DNA of 64,000 nucleotides from Sphingomonas kyeonggiensis (GCF_014204495.1 NZ_JACHLN010000003.1:1-64000), one strand, 5' to 3'; numbered from the stretch's first letter, positions 35,836 to 44,887 are shown. The notes: generated by a model not told the origin, from the sequence alone. Translations and numbers: made by a program.

Positions 35836-36928
35836 TCGCCAGGCGCTGCTCGACCTCGCCACCGGCGCCGCCTTCCTCGGCTCGGGCGGCGGCGGCGACC
35901 CCTATTATTCGCAGCTGCTCGGCGAGGCCGAGATCGCGCGGCGGGGGCCGTTCAACCTGGTCGCGCTCGATGCACTGGCCGATGATGCGCTGATCGCACC
36001 GTGCGGCTGGGTCGGCGCGCCGACCGTCTCCGCCGAGAAGCTGCCCAATGGCCGGGAAGCCCTGCTCGGCCTGCGCGAGCTGGAGCGGATCTACGGCCGC
36101 CCGATTGATGCGGTGATGCCGATCGAGATCGGTGGCGGCAACGGCCTGGCGCCTTTGCTCGCCGCGGCCGAGCTCGGCATCCCGGTAGTCGATGCCGACG
36201 GCATGGGCCGGGCCTTCCCGGAATCGCAGATGACGGTGTTCAGCGTCGACGGGCTCTCCGCCTGCCCCTCCGTTGTCACTTCGGCCAATGGCGAGCTGCG
36301 GCTGATCGAGACCGACGACAATCTGGAGCATGAGCGCGTGGCGCGGCAGCTCTCGATCGAGTTCGGCGGCAACGCCCATATGGTCGAATATCCGCTGACC
36401 GGCGCGCAGGCCAAGCGCCACGCGATCGGCGGCAGCATCTCGGCGGCGGTGGCGATCGGCGCGGCGGTGCGCATCGCGCGCGCGGCGGGCGACGATCCAT
36501 TCGAGTCGCTGCACAAGGCGCTGATGGCCAGCGGGCTTTATCCCTTTGCCGGCACGATCTTCGACGGCAAGGTCGTCGATGTCGAGCGCGAGACCAAGGG
36601 CGGCTTCTCGGTCGGCCATGTCGTGATCGAGGGGTTCGGGGGCGAAGGGCGGATGGATCTGGAATTCCAGAACGAGAACCTGATTGCCCGGGTAAACGGC
36701 GAGGTTCGCGCGATGGTGCCCGACCTGATCACCGTGATGGACCGCGAGACCGCCGACAGCATCGTCACCGAGCGACTGAAATTCGGCCAGCGCGTCAAGG
36801 TGGTCGGCGCCGCTGCGCCGGCGGTGCTGCGTGCCGAGCGGGCGCTGACCTTTGTCGGGCCGAGTGCCTTCGGCTTTAGCGAACCCTATCGTCCCATTGA
36901 GGACCTCAACGGCTGGAACCGCGGATGA
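35825..36928 (+). CDS. DUF917 family protein
   Basis: 367 residues from MRIDRQALLDLATGAAFLGS; a longer reading from 35777 is inside the HyuA gene. Typical family features: GSGGGGDPYYSQLLGEAE near the start and MPIEIGGGNGLAPLLAAAEL, then VDADGMGRAFPESQMTVF. DUF917 proteins are found together with hydantoinase-like proteins and act in cyclic amide or urea-compound breakdown; the reaction is not established. ATGA overlap with the permease gene follows. Confidence 0.88.
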   Translation: MRIDRQALLDLATGAAFLGSGGGGDPYYSQLLGEAEIARRGPFNLVALDALADDALIAPCGWVGAPTVSAEKLPNGREALLGLRELERIYGRPIDAVMPIEIGGGNGLAPLLAAAELGIPVVDADGMGRAFPESQMTVFSVDGLSACPSVVTSANGELRLIETDDNLEHERVARQLSIEFGGNAHMVEYPLTGAQAKRHAIGGSISAAVAIGAAVRIARAAGDDPFESLHKALMASGLYPFAGTIFDGKVVDVERETKGGFSVGHVVIEGFGGEGRMDLEFQNENLIARVNGEVRAMVPDLITVMDRETADSIVTERLKFGQRVKVVGAAAPAVLRAERALTFVGPSAFGFSEPYRPIEDLNGWNRG

Positions 36929-38199
36929 GCCACGAAGCTGACGATGCCTATGCTCATTCGCCGGTGCCCCAGGGCATCACCGTTCCCGGATGGCGCGTGG
37001 GCTTGATCGTCGCCAGCTTCTCGATCGGCCTGCCGGACTTCCTCAACGGCTCGCATAACGCGCTGGCGCTGGGCTTTTCCGGCGCGGTGATCGCTGCGGT
37101 GATCGCGAGCCTCATTCTGTGCGTCGGCGGCTCGATGACCGCGATCGTCAGCGTCCGCACCCGGCTTTCGACCTACCTCCTCGTCCGCCGCTCGTTCGGC
37201 ACCGGCGGGGCGGCGCTGATCAACACGGTGATCGCGCTGATCCATTTCTGCTGGTTCGGCGTGAATGCCTCCTTCTTCGGCGAGGCGATGGTCGAGGCGG
37301 CTAGGGCCAATGGCCTGCCGGGCAATTTCACTGCCTTCGTCATCCTCGGCAGCGTGCTGATGATGGGATCGACGGTGATCGGCTTCCGCGCGCTCGACCG
37401 GCTGGCGCTGGTCGCGGTGCCGGTGCTCGCCGCGATCCTGCTCGCGGTGGTGGTGGTGACGCTGCAGACCCACGGCTTCGTCACCGCGGCCGATCCCAAC
37501 CCGCCCGAGCCGATGACGCTCGGCATCGCGATATCGGCGCTGATCGGCGCCTATATGCTCGCGGTGGCGACGATGCCCGACCTGTCGCGCTTCACCCGCA
37601 CTCGGCGTGGGGCGATCGCCAGCATGGCGCTGTCCTTCCCGATCGCGACGCCGCTGATGATGACCGCCGCCGCGATCCCCGCACTGGCGACGCACGAGAC
37701 CAGCGTGATGAAGCTGATCACAGCCTATGGCTTCGGCACCCCGGTGCTGTTCCTGCTTCTGCTGCCGACCTGGACGATCAACGCGCTCAACCTCTATTCG
37801 TCGAGCCTGTCGCTGGGCAGCACCTTTCCCAAGGTGCGGCAATGGGTGTTCACTGTGGCGGGCGGCGTGATTGGTACGATCCTGGCGCTGATGGGCATCC
37901 TCGAGGCGTTCATCCCCTTTGTGCTGTTCCTCGGCCTGATCATCCCGCCGATCGCAGCGATCTATGTGATCGACGCCTGGACGCGCTACCGCACTGCCGA
38001 CGCGGCGGAATCGCTGCTCGGCCTGCCGAAGTTCGACTGGCGGGCGATCGCGACTTGGGGGATCTCGGTGGTGGTGGGCGTGCTCGGAGCCTATAAGGGC
38101 TGGACGCTCACCACCGTGCCGGCGCTCGACGCGACGATCGTCGCCGCGGCGATCTACGGGGTGCTGCTCAAGGCCAGGCGAACGCGAAGCGCAGCGTAG
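36925..38199 (+). CDS. NCS1-type purine/cytosine permease-like transporter
   Basis: 424 residues, with about 12 membrane helices. N-terminal helix region GWRVGLIVASFSIGLPDFLN and GFSGAVIAAVIASLILCVGG, SMTAIVSVRTRLSTYLLVRR, and ALIHFCWFGVNASFFGEAMV fit the CodB/allantoin-permease family of NCS1 cation symporters in the inner membrane. It likely imports a nucleobase- or hydantoin-like compound for HyuA/DUF917. The start overlaps DUF917 by ATGA. Its 3' end overlaps the convergent esterase by 32 bp. Confidence 0.87.
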   Translation: MSHEADDAYAHSPVPQGITVPGWRVGLIVASFSIGLPDFLNGSHNALALGFSGAVIAAVIASLILCVGGSMTAIVSVRTRLSTYLLVRRSFGTGGAALINTVIALIHFCWFGVNASFFGEAMVEAARANGLPGNFTAFVILGSVLMMGSTVIGFRALDRLALVAVPVLAAILLAVVVVTLQTHGFVTAADPNPPEPMTLGIAISALIGAYMLAVATMPDLSRFTRTRRGAIASMALSFPIATPLMMTAAAIPALATHETSVMKLITAYGFGTPVLFLLLLPTWTINALNLYSSSLSLGSTFPKVRQWVFTVAGGVIGTILALMGILEAFIPFVLFLGLIIPPIAAIYVIDAWTRYRTADAAESLLGLPKFDWRAIATWGISVVVGVLGAYKGWTLTTVPALDATIVAAAIYGVLLKARRTRSAA

Positions 38200-39046
38200 A
38201 GGTTACCGCGCGGGCAGGCACGGTGATGTGGACTTCGTCGTCATAGGCTTCGTGGCGGGCGCGCAAGCCATGGGCCGATAGCGGGTCCATCCGGCGGACG
38301 AACGCCTCGGCGTCCCAACGCTCGAGGATCGTCTCCTCGCGCTCGCCCCAGACGACCATCAGCCGCGCGACCCTGATGGTCTTGCCCGATTGCAGCCCGG
38401 CGGCGAAGGCGCGTTCCTCCTGCTGCATTTCCTGGTCATGCCAGAACAGCGAGGGGCTGGCCGCGATCAGCGCGTGGAAGGCGCTCGGCCGGGTGAACAT
38501 CGTGTGGATCGCGAACAGGCCGCCCAGCGAATGGCCGAACAACGCCTGCCGGTCGCGGTTGATCGTGTAGCGCCGGTCGAGCTCGCTGCGCAGCGGGCCG
38601 GTGAGGAAATCGAGGAACGGGTCCCAGCCGCCATAGGGCGCCTTGGCGAGCGAGACGTCCCAGGGCGGCGGCGGCGGGCCGCCGGTGAAGTCGCGGATGC
38701 GGCGGATGTCATAGGCCTTGTCGGTCTTGTACCCCACGCCGACGATGATCGTCTTGCCGGGATCGGCCTTCATGTACTCGTGCATCCGCCGGGTCTCGGC
38801 GAAGCCGGCGAACATCGCATTGCCGTCGAGCACGAGGAGCACCGGCCAGCCGCCCTCGGGAGCCGGGCCATCGGGCTTGGAGACGAAGATCTGGTAGGGA
38901 TAACCGTCGGCGCTCTTGAGCTCCCAAGTCTCGGTATCGGGGAGAACATAGCCGGGTGCCGCTAGCGGTGCGGTCTGGGCATGAACGGCTGGCGCGGCGG
39001 CCAGCAGACAGAGCGCGAGGGCGCTGGTGGCGAGCAATCTGGGCAT
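38168..39046 (-). CDS. IroE/Fes-like alpha/beta hydrolase, exported
   Basis: 292 residues with a signal peptide (MPRLLATSALALCLLAAAPA). The esterase D/IroE layout is clear: GWPVLLVLDGNAMF, GVGYKTDKAYDIRRIRDFTG, nucleophile in LFGHSLGGLFAIH, AASPSLFWHD and a C-terminal HI with acidic neighbour (YDDEVHITVPARA). Related enzymes cleave siderophore or other esters in the periplasm. Its upstream region carries TTACCCG-like repeats (39100-39136), suggesting co-regulation with the receptor and HyuA operon. Confidence 0.83.
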   Translation of the reverse strand: MPRLLATSALALCLLAAAPAVHAQTAPLAAPGYVLPDTETWELKSADGYPYQIFVSKPDGPAPEGGWPVLLVLDGNAMFAGFAETRRMHEYMKADPGKTIIVGVGYKTDKAYDIRRIRDFTGGPPPPPWDVSLAKAPYGGWDPFLDFLTGPLRSELDRRYTINRDRQALFGHSLGGLFAIHTMFTRPSAFHALIAASPSLFWHDQEMQQEERAFAAGLQSGKTIRVARLMVVWGEREETILERWDAEAFVRRMDPLSAHGLRARHEAYDDEVHITVPARAVTSTLRFAFAWP

Positions 39047-39099
39047 CCTGTCCTCCTGATTTGGGAGGGATTGAACGCCGTCTGGCGCCGTGCTGCCAT

Positions 39100-39136
39100 C
39101 GGGTGCGGCGGGTAAGGCGGAGAATTTTCGGGTAGC
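39100..39136 (-). promoter_or_regulatory. Motif cluster resembling the TTACCC pair upstream of the esterase
   Basis: On the minus strand CTACCCGA, TTACCCGC and GCACCCGA, with the first two 20 bp apart, oriented toward the esterase start (39046). It looks like the same motif as at 31285 and 34109, with one base less spacing, and ends at the CaiB gene. Confidence 0.45.
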
Positions 39137-40317
39137 TAGACCGCGACCACCCCGGCCGCGACCAGCGCATCGATCGCGGCGTCGTCATAGCCGCAGCCCA
39201 ACAGCGCCGCGCGGCTGTCCTCGCCCAGGGCATGGGGCGGCGTGTCGGGGGTCTGAGGGATGCCGGTGAACTGGACCGGCTGGGGGATCATCCGCGCGAC
39301 CGGAAACCCCTCGGGAACGTCGAAGAAGCCGATCTCCTTGAGGTGCGGATCTTCGAGCAATTCCAGCGGCATGGGCACGCGCGAGCAGGGTATGTCGATC
39401 GCCTCCAGCGCTTCGATCCAGGCATCGGTGCCGCGGGCCTCAAGGCTGGCGGCGACGATGGCGTAGAGGTCCCCAATATGGGCCTGGCGCTCGGCCGGGG
39501 ACTTGAACCAAGCCTCCTCGCAGACCTCGGCCCGGCCGATCGCGGCGAGGAAGCGGCGCCATTGCGGCTCGGTGTAGGGGAGCACCGCGATCCAGCCATC
39601 GGCGGTGCGGAAGGGCCGGCGATCGGGGGAGAGCAGGCGCGGATACCCGGGTACGCCGTTGTTGGCAAAGGTTGCGCCGGAGAGATGCTCGTTCATCAGG
39701 AAGGCGACCATCACCTCGAACATCGGCACCTCCACGCGGAAGGGTCCCGGCCGTCCCCTTTCGCGCGCGTACAGCGCCGAAACTATACCGTATACCACGT
39801 GCAAGGCAGCGACCTTGTCCGCGACGATGGTCGGCGCGAAGGCGGGTGTGCCGCTTTGCAGGGCCGCGAGCCCGGCCAAGCCGCTCGCCGCCTGGATGAT
39901 GTCGTCAAAGGCCGGACGGTCGCGATATTGCCCGCCGCGGCCGAAGCCGGTGGCCGCGCAATGGACGATGTTCGGGTTAATCGCGATGACCTGTTCATAT
40001 CCGAGTCCAAGTCGCTCGGAAGCGTCCAGTCGCATATTGTGGAACAGCACGTCGGCGCTCTCAACCAGCCTTGCCAGCGCCGCCCGCCCTTCGGGCTTTT
40101 TGAGGTCGAGTGCCAGCATCCGCTTATTGCGGTTATTGTTGACGAACAGCGCCCCGCCCCCCGGCCCCTGCGGATGAGCATGGCGGGCGATGTCCCCTTC
40201 CAGCGGCTCGACCTTGATCACCTCGGCCCCGAGATCGGCGAGGATCTGGCCCGCATAGGGGCCAAGCACCACCGCGCCGACTTCGATCACACGCACGCCT
40301 TCGAGCAGGGGAAGCAC
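39136..40317 (-). CDS. CaiB/BaiF-type CoA transferase
   Basis: 393 residues from a GTG at 40317 with GGAGAG 5-10 nt upstream; an ATG 48 bp upstream is possible. Class III features: LPLLEGVRVIEVGAVVLGPY, AGQILADLGAEVIKVEPLEG, NNRNKRMLALDLKKPEGRAA and the active Asp in PAFDDIIQAASG. Family members move CoA between acyl acids. It is divergent from the aldehyde dehydrogenase at 40399, separated by about 80 bp with an A/T-rich operator-like stretch; the two probably share a regulator. Confidence 0.9.
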   Translation of the reverse strand: MLPLLEGVRVIEVGAVVLGPYAGQILADLGAEVIKVEPLEGDIARHAHPQGPGGGALFVNNNRNKRMLALDLKKPEGRAALARLVESADVLFHNMRLDASERLGLGYEQVIAINPNIVHCAATGFGRGGQYRDRPAFDDIIQAASGLAGLAALQSGTPAFAPTIVADKVAALHVVYGIVSALYARERGRPGPFRVEVPMFEVMVAFLMNEHLSGATFANNGVPGYPRLLSPDRRPFRTADGWIAVLPYTEPQWRRFLAAIGRAEVCEEAWFKSPAERQAHIGDLYAIVAASLEARGTDAWIEALEAIDIPCSRVPMPLELLEDPHLKEIGFFDVPEGFPVARMIPQPVQFTGIPQTPDTPPHALGEDSRAALLGCGYDDAAIDALVAAGVVAV

Positions 40318-40339
40318 GGCAACTCTCCACAAATTCGTT

Positions 40340-40380
40340 TGACTCAAATTTCCATATGTGGACAAATTAGTCTAGCATTA
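40340..40380. promoter_or_regulatory. Divergent promoter/operator region
   Basis: AT-rich segment between the CoA transferase and aldehyde dehydrogenase. It contains TTTCCATATGTGGACAAA, a partly symmetric element (TCCA-TATG-TGGA core with A/T flanks) of the size bound by IclR-type regulators; one is encoded at 42757. Confidence 0.35.
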
Positions 40381-40398
40381 GAAACTTGAGAGGTCGCC

Positions 40399-41862
40399 AT
40401 GGAATATCGCTTCGACCGTCTGTTCATCGGCGGCGAATGGGTCACCCCCATTGACGGCGGGGCGCGCCCGAGCATCGATCCGGCAACCGGAAAGCCCTGG
40501 GGCGATGTTGCCTATGGCGGCGCGCAGGACGTGGACCGGGCCGTCGCGGCGGCGCGCGAAGCCTTTGAAGGACCGTGGCGCAAGATGGCGCCGTGGGAGC
40601 GCGCGGCGCTGATCCGCAAGTTCGCCGACCTCTACGCGACGCAGGTCGATGCGCTCGCCCGCATCGAATCACAGGACAATGGCCGGGCGATCCGGGAATC
40701 GCGCGGCGATATCGGGCTGCATTCCCAATATTATCACTGGTTCGCCTCGCTGGCCGACAAGCTGGGCGGGCGGACGATCCCGATGGACGACAGCGTCCAT
40801 GCCTTCACCACCCGCTCGCCGGTGGGTGTGGTCGGCACGATCACCCCGTGGAACGTGCCGCTGATGGCCGCCGCGTGGAAGCTGGGCCCTGCCCTCGCCG
40901 CCGGCTGCACGCTGGTCCTCAAGCCTGCCGAGCAAACTCCAGCCTCGTCGCTGGCACTGGCGAAGCTGTTCGAGGAAGCCGGCTTCCCGCCGGGCGTGGT
41001 CAATGTCGTGCCAGGCGACGGGCCGGTCGCCGGCGCCCATCTCGTTTCGCACCCGGACGTGGACAAGATCGCGTTCACCGGCGAAGGCGCGACTGCCAAG
41101 ACGATCCTCAAGACCGGGGCCGACACGCTCAAGCGCTTCTCGTTCGAGCTGGGCGGCAAGGCGCCGCATATCCTGTTCGCGGACTGCGACGTGGAGAATG
41201 CGCTCAACGCCGCGACCGGATCGGCCTGGGCGCTGTGCGGCCAGAGCTGCGCGCTAGGCAGCCGCATCCTGGTCGAGCGGCCGATCTATGAGCAGGTCGT
41301 CGAAGGCTTCCGCCGTAATGCCGCGCGGGTACGGGTGGGCAATCCGCTCGACCAGGCGACGCATATGGGCCCGCAAGCGCACCAGCAGCAGCTCGACAAG
41401 ACGCTCTCCTATGTCGCGATCGGCAAGGAGGAGGGTGCCGAGCTGGTGTCCGGCGGCGCGCGGCTGGACGGGGACGGCTATTTCGTCGCGCCGACCGTGT
41501 TTGCCGGGGTAGCGCCGGAAATGCGGATCGCGCAGGAGGAGATCTTCGGGCCCGTCGCCGCGATTATCCCGTTCGACGGCGAGGAAGAAGCGGTCGCGAT
41601 CGCCAATGGCACGCAATATGGCCTGGCCGCCGGCCTGTGGACTGGCGATGTCGGCCGCGCCCACCGGGTGGCCAACCGGATCGAGGCGGGCATCGTCTGG
41701 GTCAACACCTATCGCTATATCCGCTGGTCCACCCCCTATGGCGGGGTGAAGTCGAGCGGCTGGGGCCGGGAGAACGGGATCGAGGCGCTCGATTCCTATC
41801 TCGAGACCAAGACCACCGTCATTTCCACCACCGGCAAGTTCGCCGATCCCTTCGCCAATTGA
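40399..41862 (+). CDS. Aldehyde dehydrogenase
   Basis: 487 residues, full length. Catalytic residues are all present: N152 in ITPWNVP, K175, E250 in FELGGKAPH and C284 in GQSCALGSR; the C-terminal EIFGPVAAIIPF and PYGGVKSSGWGRENG motifs are also clear. It oxidises an aldehyde to an acid with NAD(P). It starts the operon ALDH-SDR-IclR-AAHS transporter, so it works in a catabolic route for an aromatic- or acid-type substrate. The ATG follows GAGAGG. Confidence 0.93.
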   Translation: MEYRFDRLFIGGEWVTPIDGGARPSIDPATGKPWGDVAYGGAQDVDRAVAAAREAFEGPWRKMAPWERAALIRKFADLYATQVDALARIESQDNGRAIRESRGDIGLHSQYYHWFASLADKLGGRTIPMDDSVHAFTTRSPVGVVGTITPWNVPLMAAAWKLGPALAAGCTLVLKPAEQTPASSLALAKLFEEAGFPPGVVNVVPGDGPVAGAHLVSHPDVDKIAFTGEGATAKTILKTGADTLKRFSFELGGKAPHILFADCDVENALNAATGSAWALCGQSCALGSRILVERPIYEQVVEGFRRNAARVRVGNPLDQATHMGPQAHQQQLDKTLSYVAIGKEEGAELVSGGARLDGDGYFVAPTVFAGVAPEMRIAQEEIFGPVAAIIPFDGEEEAVAIANGTQYGLAAGLWTGDVGRAHRVANRIEAGIVWVNTYRYIRWSTPYGGVKSSGWGRENGIEALDSYLETKTTVISTTGKFADPFAN

Positions 41863-41874
41863 GGAACTGAAGTC

Positions 41875-42639
41875 ATGCGTTTGCAGGGCAAGCTCGCCAT
41901 CGTCACCGCCGCCGCATCGGGCATGGGCCGCGAGGGCGTCCGCCGCTTCGTGCGCGAAGGCGCGCGGGTGGCCGCGATCGACATCAGCTCGGAAGCGCTG
42001 AACGCGCTGGTCGCCGAGTTCGGACCGGACAAGGTGGTGCCGATCGTCGCCGATCTCTCGACGCCCGAGGGCGCGCGGGGCAGCATCGACCAGGCGGTGG
42101 AAGCGCTGGGTGGAGCGGATATCCTGTGGGCGCATGCCGGCATGCCCGGCCCCGCCTCGGTCGAGAATCTCGACATGGATGCCTATCGCAAGGCGATCGA
42201 CCTCAACATCACGTCCGCCGCGCTGGGCGCGGGCCACGTAGCGCCGCACATGCGGGCGCGCGGCGGCGGCTCGATCATCTTCACCTCGTCGATCTCCGGG
42301 CTGGTCGGATCGATGATGAGCCCGATCTATTCGGCGGCGAAATGGGGCGTTGTCGGGCTCGGGAAATCGCTGGCGCTGGCGCTGGCGGGCGACGGCATCC
42401 GCGTCAACGTGGTGTGCCCGGGGCTGGCCGATACGCCGATGAAGATCGGCTTCACCGGCCGCAGCGGCGATCCGGCCGAAGCGGCGGCGAACGAAGCCAA
42501 GGTGGTCGGCGCGGTGCCGATGGGCCGGCTGGTCAAGCCGGGCGAAGTGGCGGATGCGGCGCTGTGGCTGGCTTCGGACGAGGCTAGCTTTGTGACCGGC
42601 GTGGCGCTGCCGGTGGATGGCGGGTTTACCGCGCGGTGA
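41875..42639 (+). CDS. Short-chain dehydrogenase/reductase
   Basis: 254 residues. Rossmann start KLAIVTAAASGMGREGVRRF, N111 in LNITSAA, S139, Y152 and K156 of IYSAAKWG, and a typical C-terminal FVTGVALPVDGGFTA. It oxidises or reduces a secondary alcohol/ketone with NAD(P). It lies 12 bp after the aldehyde dehydrogenase, so the two act in the same pathway, followed by a 10-bp hairpin. Confidence 0.93.
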   Translation: MRLQGKLAIVTAAASGMGREGVRRFVREGARVAAIDISSEALNALVAEFGPDKVVPIVADLSTPEGARGSIDQAVEALGGADILWAHAGMPGPASVENLDMDAYRKAIDLNITSAALGAGHVAPHMRARGGGSIIFTSSISGLVGSMMSPIYSAAKWGVVGLGKSLALALAGDGIRVNVVCPGLADTPMKIGFTGRSGDPAEAAANEAKVVGAVPMGRLVKPGEVADAALWLASDEASFVTGVALPVDGGFTAR

Positions 42640-42659
42640 TTCTGGGGCGCCCCTCCAAG

Positions 42660-42682
42660 ATCCTCCCCCGGAGGGGGAGGAT
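42660..42682. terminator. C/G-rich hairpin
   Basis: ATCCTCCCCC, gga, GGGGGAGGAT: 10-bp perfect stem 20 bp after the SDR stop. No T run follows, so it may be an attenuator or a dispersed palindrome. Confidence 0.5.
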
Positions 42683-42756
42683 GGAAGGCCCCGCAGTTGC
42701 CGCGCAGCAACTGGCGTCATATCGCGGCCCCTTCCCCTTTGTGACGGACAGCATCG

Positions 42757-43482
42757 ATGACGGTACGGCAGGCGGAGAACGCGCTTCAGGTGCTGGAATA
42801 TTTCGCCGAGCGGCGGCGACCGGCGACGGCAGCGGAGATTGCGGACGATCTCGGCTGGCCGCGATCGAGCACGTTCAAGCTGCTCGGCACGCTGGCGGCG
42901 CGGGGCTATCTCTACGAGCCGCAGGGGCGCGGCGGGCACTATCCCAGCCCGCGCTGGCTGGAGCTGGCCGAGCAGGTGGCGCAGGCCGATCCGCTGCCGC
43001 CGCAAGTGCTCAAGCTGGTGCAGGACGTGGCGGCCGAGACCGGCGAGACCACCGCGATCTCGGCACCGGCGGGCATCTTCGCGATGTTCGTCGCGGTGAA
43101 GGAATCGCGCCATGCGGTGCGCTACTTCGCGCAGGTGGGCGACCGGGTGCCGATCCATGCCAGCTCGGCGGGACGTGCGCTGCTCGCCCAGATGCCGGCC
43201 GAGGAGCGCCAGGCGCTGTACCGCAAGATGGATTTCACCGGCTATTCGGCGACCACGCCGGTGTCGCCCGAGCGGATCGAGGCCGACCTGGCCGAGGCCG
43301 CGGCGCGCGGCTGGCACCAGAGCAATGCCGAGTACACGCCGGACCTGGCGGGCGTCGCCCTGCCGCTGCCGGTGGCCGGGCGACGGCTGTCGATCGTGGT
43401 GGTCGGGCCGGTGTCGCGCTGCCTGGAGCGGCGGCCGGAGCTGGCGGCGGTGCTGCAACGGCAGGTGGGGAGGCTGGGCTGA
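42757..43482 (+). CDS. IclR-family transcriptional regulator
   Basis: 241 residues. N-terminal winged HTH (TVRQAENALQVLEYFAERRR, AEIADDLGWPRSSTFKLLGT) and C-terminal IclR effector domain (ISAPAGIFAMFVAVKESRHA, VPIHASSAGRALLAQMPAEE). Members regulate aromatic and acid catabolism genes. Being encoded inside the operon it probably controls, it would bind near 40340 and respond to a pathway substrate. Confidence 0.92.
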   Translation: MTVRQAENALQVLEYFAERRRPATAAEIADDLGWPRSSTFKLLGTLAARGYLYEPQGRGGHYPSPRWLELAEQVAQADPLPPQVLKLVQDVAAETGETTAISAPAGIFAMFVAVKESRHAVRYFAQVGDRVPIHASSAGRALLAQMPAEERQALYRKMDFTGYSATTPVSPERIEADLAEAAARGWHQSNAEYTPDLAGVALPLPVAGRRLSIVVVGPVSRCLERRPELAAVLQRQVGRLG

Positions 43483-43489
43483 ACCTACT

Positions 43490-43510
43490 CCCCTCCCTGC
43501 AAGGGAGGGG
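43490..43510. terminator. C/G-rich hairpin
   Basis: CCCCTCCCT, gca, AGGGAGGGG: a 9-bp perfect stem directly after the IclR stop (43482), similar in composition to the one at 42660; no T tract. Confidence 0.5.
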
Positions 43511-43588
43511 AACGACATAACCCGCCCCCAATACCCCCGATGCCCCGCCGATGCAGGCGCGGGCACGGTTTCCAACGAGAGGAATGCC

Positions 43589-44887
43589 ATGTCCCACGAT
43601 CCCCGCGCGGCGATCGCCGCTGAACCCATGCGGCTGGCGCAGATCGCGGTGGTCGCGGTCTGCATCGCGCTGAACGCGCTCGACGGCTTCGACGTGCTGG
43701 CGATCAGCTTCGCCGCGCCCGGCATCGCGAAGGAATGGGGTGTCGACAAGGCGACGCTGGGCGTGGTGCTGTCGATGGAGCTGATCGGCATGGCCGCGGG
43801 ATCGGTGCTGCTCGGCAATCTTGCCGACCGGATCGGGCGGAGGCCGACGATCCTTGCCTGCCTGTGCGTGATGGCGATCGGCATGTTCGCCGCATCACAA
43901 GCGACCGGCGTGGAGATGCTCTCGGCGATCCGGCTGTTCACCGGGCTGGGGATCGGCGGCATGCTCTCGGCGACCAGCGCGATGGTCGCGGAATTCTCGA
44001 ACAGCCGACGGCGCGGGCTGAACACGGTGCTCAACATCGCCGGCTATTCGACCGGAGCGATCCTGGGCGGACTGGTCGCCTCGTCGCTGCTGGCGGGCAG
44101 CGGCGACTGGCGCCATGTGTTCCTGTTCGGCGGGACGATGACGCTGGTGGCGCTGCCGCTCGCCTGGTTCCTGCTGCCGGAATCGATCGACTCGCTGCTG
44201 GCGCGGCGGCCGGCGGGGGCGCTGGACGCGATCAACCGCGCCCTCGCCCGCCTGCGCCGCGCACCGATCGCGGCGCTGCCGCCAGCCGATGCAGCGCGTG
44301 CCCGGCCGTCGATCCTCGCCTTGTTCTCGCGCGACTATCGCGCGGTCACGATCCTACTGACGATCGCCTATTTCGCCCAGATCACATTCTTCTACTACAT
44401 CCAGAAATGGGTGCCGAAGATCATCGTCGACATGGGCTTCGACGCGGCGCAGGCCGGGCGCGTGCTGGTGGCGGCCAATGTCGGCAACCTGCTTGGCGCG
44501 CTGGTGATCGGCCTGGCCACCCAGCGGCTGCAGCTCCGGCCGCTGATCGGTGGCGCGATGCTGGTCGGCGTGGCGGCGATCGGCGTGTTCGGGCTCGGTT
44601 TCCGCGACCTGACCCTGCTCTCGCTGAGCGTCGCGGTTGCGGCTTTCTTCATCAACGCCGGCGTGGTCGGCATCTACCCGCTGCTAGCCAAGACCTATCC
44701 GGCCGAGCTGCGCGCGAGCGGGACGGGCTTCGTCATCGGTGTCGGGCGTGGTGGGTCGATCCTAGGGCCGCTGCTTGCGGGGGCGCTGTTCGCCGGGGGT
44801 CATGGGCTGCTGACGGTGTCGCTGGTGATGGGTTCAGGCGGGGTTATCGCGGCGGTGGCGATCGGGTTGCTGCGCGGGCGGGATTAG
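43589..44887 (+). CDS. MFS transporter, AAHS (aromatic acid:H+ symporter) family
   Basis: 432 residues with twelve membrane helices, start at MSHDPRAAIAAEPMRLAQIA behind AGAGGAA. Diagnostic regions: ALDGFDVLAISFAAPGIAKE (D-G-F-D typical of AAHS), GNLADRIGRRPTILACLCVM and GLGIGGMLSATSAMVAEF. Proton-driven import of aromatic or related acids is expected. It ends the ALDH-SDR-IclR group, indicating uptake of the substrate of that pathway. Confidence 0.9.
   Translation: MSHDPRAAIAAEPMRLAQIAVVAVCIALNALDGFDVLAISFAAPGIAKEWGVDKATLGVVLSMELIGMAAGSVLLGNLADRIGRRPTILACLCVMAIGMFAASQATGVEMLSAIRLFTGLGIGGMLSATSAMVAEFSNSRRRGLNTVLNIAGYSTGAILGGLVASSLLAGSGDWRHVFLFGGTMTLVALPLAWFLLPESIDSLLARRPAGALDAINRALARLRRAPIAALPPADAARARPSILALFSRDYRAVTILLTIAYFAQITFFYYIQKWVPKIIVDMGFDAAQAGRVLVAANVGNLLGALVIGLATQRLQLRPLIGGAMLVGVAAIGVFGLGFRDLTLLSLSVAVAAFFINAGVVGIYPLLAKTYPAELRASGTGFVIGVGRGGSILGPLLAGALFAGGHGLLTVSLVMGSGGVIAAVAIGLLRGRD

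Noticed and set aside
41254..44037. A 927-codon minus-strand frame over the ALDH-SDR-IclR genes
   Set aside because: It crosses three well-supported genes and their intergenic hairpins; composition is Arg/His-rich antisense.
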